Source: Cesiribacter sp. SM1
Lineage (GTDB): Bacteria > Bacteroidota > Bacteroidia > Cytophagales > Cyclobacteriaceae
Length of the DNA: 64,000 nucleotides
Direction: 5' to 3'
NCBI RefSeq assembly: GCF_020178975.1
Contig: NZ_JAHXBU010000003.1
Span: forward strand, 1 to 64,000
A program made the translations under genes and the position numbers. The notes beneath the pieces are model-generated. The model ran no database searches. It was given only the letters and a program-made list of their open reading frames with translations, and was not told the origin of the DNA. Of this stretch, positions 63,149 to 64,000 are shown piece after piece; position 1 is the first letter of the stretch, and every line of letters begins with the position of its first letter.

Positions 63149-64000
63149 ATGTATTTACTAAACAAAAGCGGAAGCATTATTAATAAAGCAATCTTACTTC
63201 TTGTCTTTTCTGTAACATGCATGCTTCATAAAGGTCTTGCTCAGACCATTTCTGATACTACTACCCTTACGTTACTTCCAGGTGAACATTGGTGGGGTGG
63301 AGTGGTAAGGGACGGGCATTTAATGCCATTCGATTCAGCCTACTCCATTGATTTATGGGCAAATAATCAGGGAAACCAAATACAACCCCTGCTGCTTTCT
63401 GATAAAGGCCGGGTAATATGGTCGGAGTCGCCAATTAAATATGCCATTGCCTCTGGTACCATAAAAGTAGCTTCATACGGATCAGAAATAAAGTTCGCGC
63501 ACCCTGACCGTAGCAGAACCCTAAAGGATGCCTTTCAATATGCCTCCCAAAAGTATTTTCCTGCATCTGGTAAATTGCCCCATCAGTTACTTTTTACAAA
63601 GCCACAGTACAACACCTGGATCGAACTAACTTATAACCAGAATCAGAACGACATACTCACCTATGCAAATAAGATAGTTGAAAATGGGCTTCCCGCAGGT
63701 GTTCTGATGATTGATGATAACTGGCAGGAAAATTATGGGAAATGGCAGTTTCATCCAGGGCGCTTCCATGATCCTAAGCTAATGATTGATTCATTACACC
63801 AATTAGGCTTCAAAGTAATGCTTTGGATTTGCCCTTTTGTAAGTGCTGACAGCGACATTTACAGAGCATTGGAAAGCAAAGGTTATTTTATCAATGAAGT
63901 GGATACTAAGCTCCCCCTTATTGTGAGATGGTGGAATGGTGCTAGCGCAGTTTTAGATTTCACCAATCCAGGGGCTGTTAGGTGGTTTCAGGAACAGCTT
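63149..64000 (+). CDS. GH31-like glycoside hydrolase, 3' end outside the window
   Basis: The first 284 codons are present and the gene runs off the window edge. After a signal peptide (INKAILLLVFSVTCMLHKGL, then AQ) comes a beta-sandwich N-terminal domain and the start of a TIM barrel: PQYNTWIELTYNQNQNDILT, LPAGVLMIDDNWQENYGKWQ, FKVMLWICPFVSADSDIY. These match GH31 alpha-glycosidases, some of which act on alpha-GalNAc. The catalytic Asp of the WxDxxE/KxD region lies beyond the window. Another in-frame ATG lies seven codons upstream (63128). A TTTCGT half-site at 63087-63092 precedes it, so it may share the locus regulation. Confidence 0.75.
   Translation, partial: MYLLNKSGSIINKAILLLVFSVTCMLHKGLAQTISDTTTLTLLPGEHWWGGVVRDGHLMPFDSAYSIDLWANNQGNQIQPLLLSDKGRVIWSESPIKYAIASGTIKVASYGSEIKFAHPDRSRTLKDAFQYASQKYFPASGKLPHQLLFTKPQYNTWIELTYNQNQNDILTYANKIVENGLPAGVLMIDDNWQENYGKWQFHPGRFHDPKLMIDSLHQLGFKVMLWICPFVSADSDIYRALESKGYFINEVDTKLPLIVRWWNGASAVLDFTNPGAVRWFQEQL

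Noticed and set aside
1-64000. tRNA, rRNA and CRISPR arrays
   Set aside because: None was recognised on either strand by eye; a tRNA or CRISPR search could not be run.

Overview
The window looks like a chromosomal stretch of a Bacteroidota, most likely order Cytophagales. The evidence is a SusC/SusD pair, a type IX secretion sorting domain, DUF6443-type RHS proteins, weak ribosome binding sites, AT-rich intergenic regions with TAnnTTTG-like promoter boxes, and lipoprotein-rich surface enzymes. No rRNA, tRNA or CRISPR array was recognised. Family names are read from the sequence by eye; no database search was run.

Layout. (1) 1-12 kb is a decayed, gene-poor zone. It holds fragments of IS3-type and integrase-core transposases, several small exported proteins of unknown role, a deleted SGNH esterase and an intact tandem-domain SGNH esterase. 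The IS3 remnant here is interrupted by several short GC-rich hairpin insertions. (2) 12-14.5 kb holds a class II fructose-bisphosphate aldolase, a small membrane protein and an ORF-less group II intron. (3) 15-26.7 kb is a polymorphic-toxin locus: a coiled-coil/outer-membrane-type protein, a 1158-aa TC/RHS-like shell protein, a 2112-aa effector (18 leucine-rich repeats, DUF6443, YD repeats, RHS core, toxin tip) and a small immunity candidate that overlaps the toxin by ATGA. (4) 26.9-33.9 kb is a mobile element: three genes whose products share a proline-rich tail, an XRE regulator, a CHC2/TOPRIM/ATPase primase-like protein, two overlapping tyrosine recombinases and a WYL-domain protein. (5) 33.9-35.2 kb is an orphan RHS core-plus-tip cassette with its own lipoprotein immunity gene. 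A repeat with a near-identical 46-47 bp core lies just downstream of both immunity genes, so the toxin cassettes and the recombinase element form one composite array. (6) 35.6-37.3 kb is an inactivated ISL3 element with terminal inverted repeats. (7) 37.7-64 kb is a glycan-utilisation locus.

The last region reads as a pathway. Secreted or surface DUF4874/DUF4832 proteins, a GH109-like enzyme, a GH36/27-like enzyme and a GH31-like enzyme would release sugars. SusC/SusD and two transporters would import them. AgaS, a PfkB kinase, KbaZ and KbaY would convert galactosamine 6-phosphate through tagatose phosphates to triose phosphates. A DeoR-family regulator is divergent from agaS. The likely substrate is a GalNAc- or galactosamine-containing glycan. 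Copies of the half-site TTTCGT/ACGAAA occur in the three divergent intergenic regions of this locus, which suggests a common regulon.

The two most unusual items are the recombinase-linked toxin-cassette array (25.4-35.5 kb) and the hairpin insertions in the IS3 remnants (1.1-1.8 kb and 8.3 kb).
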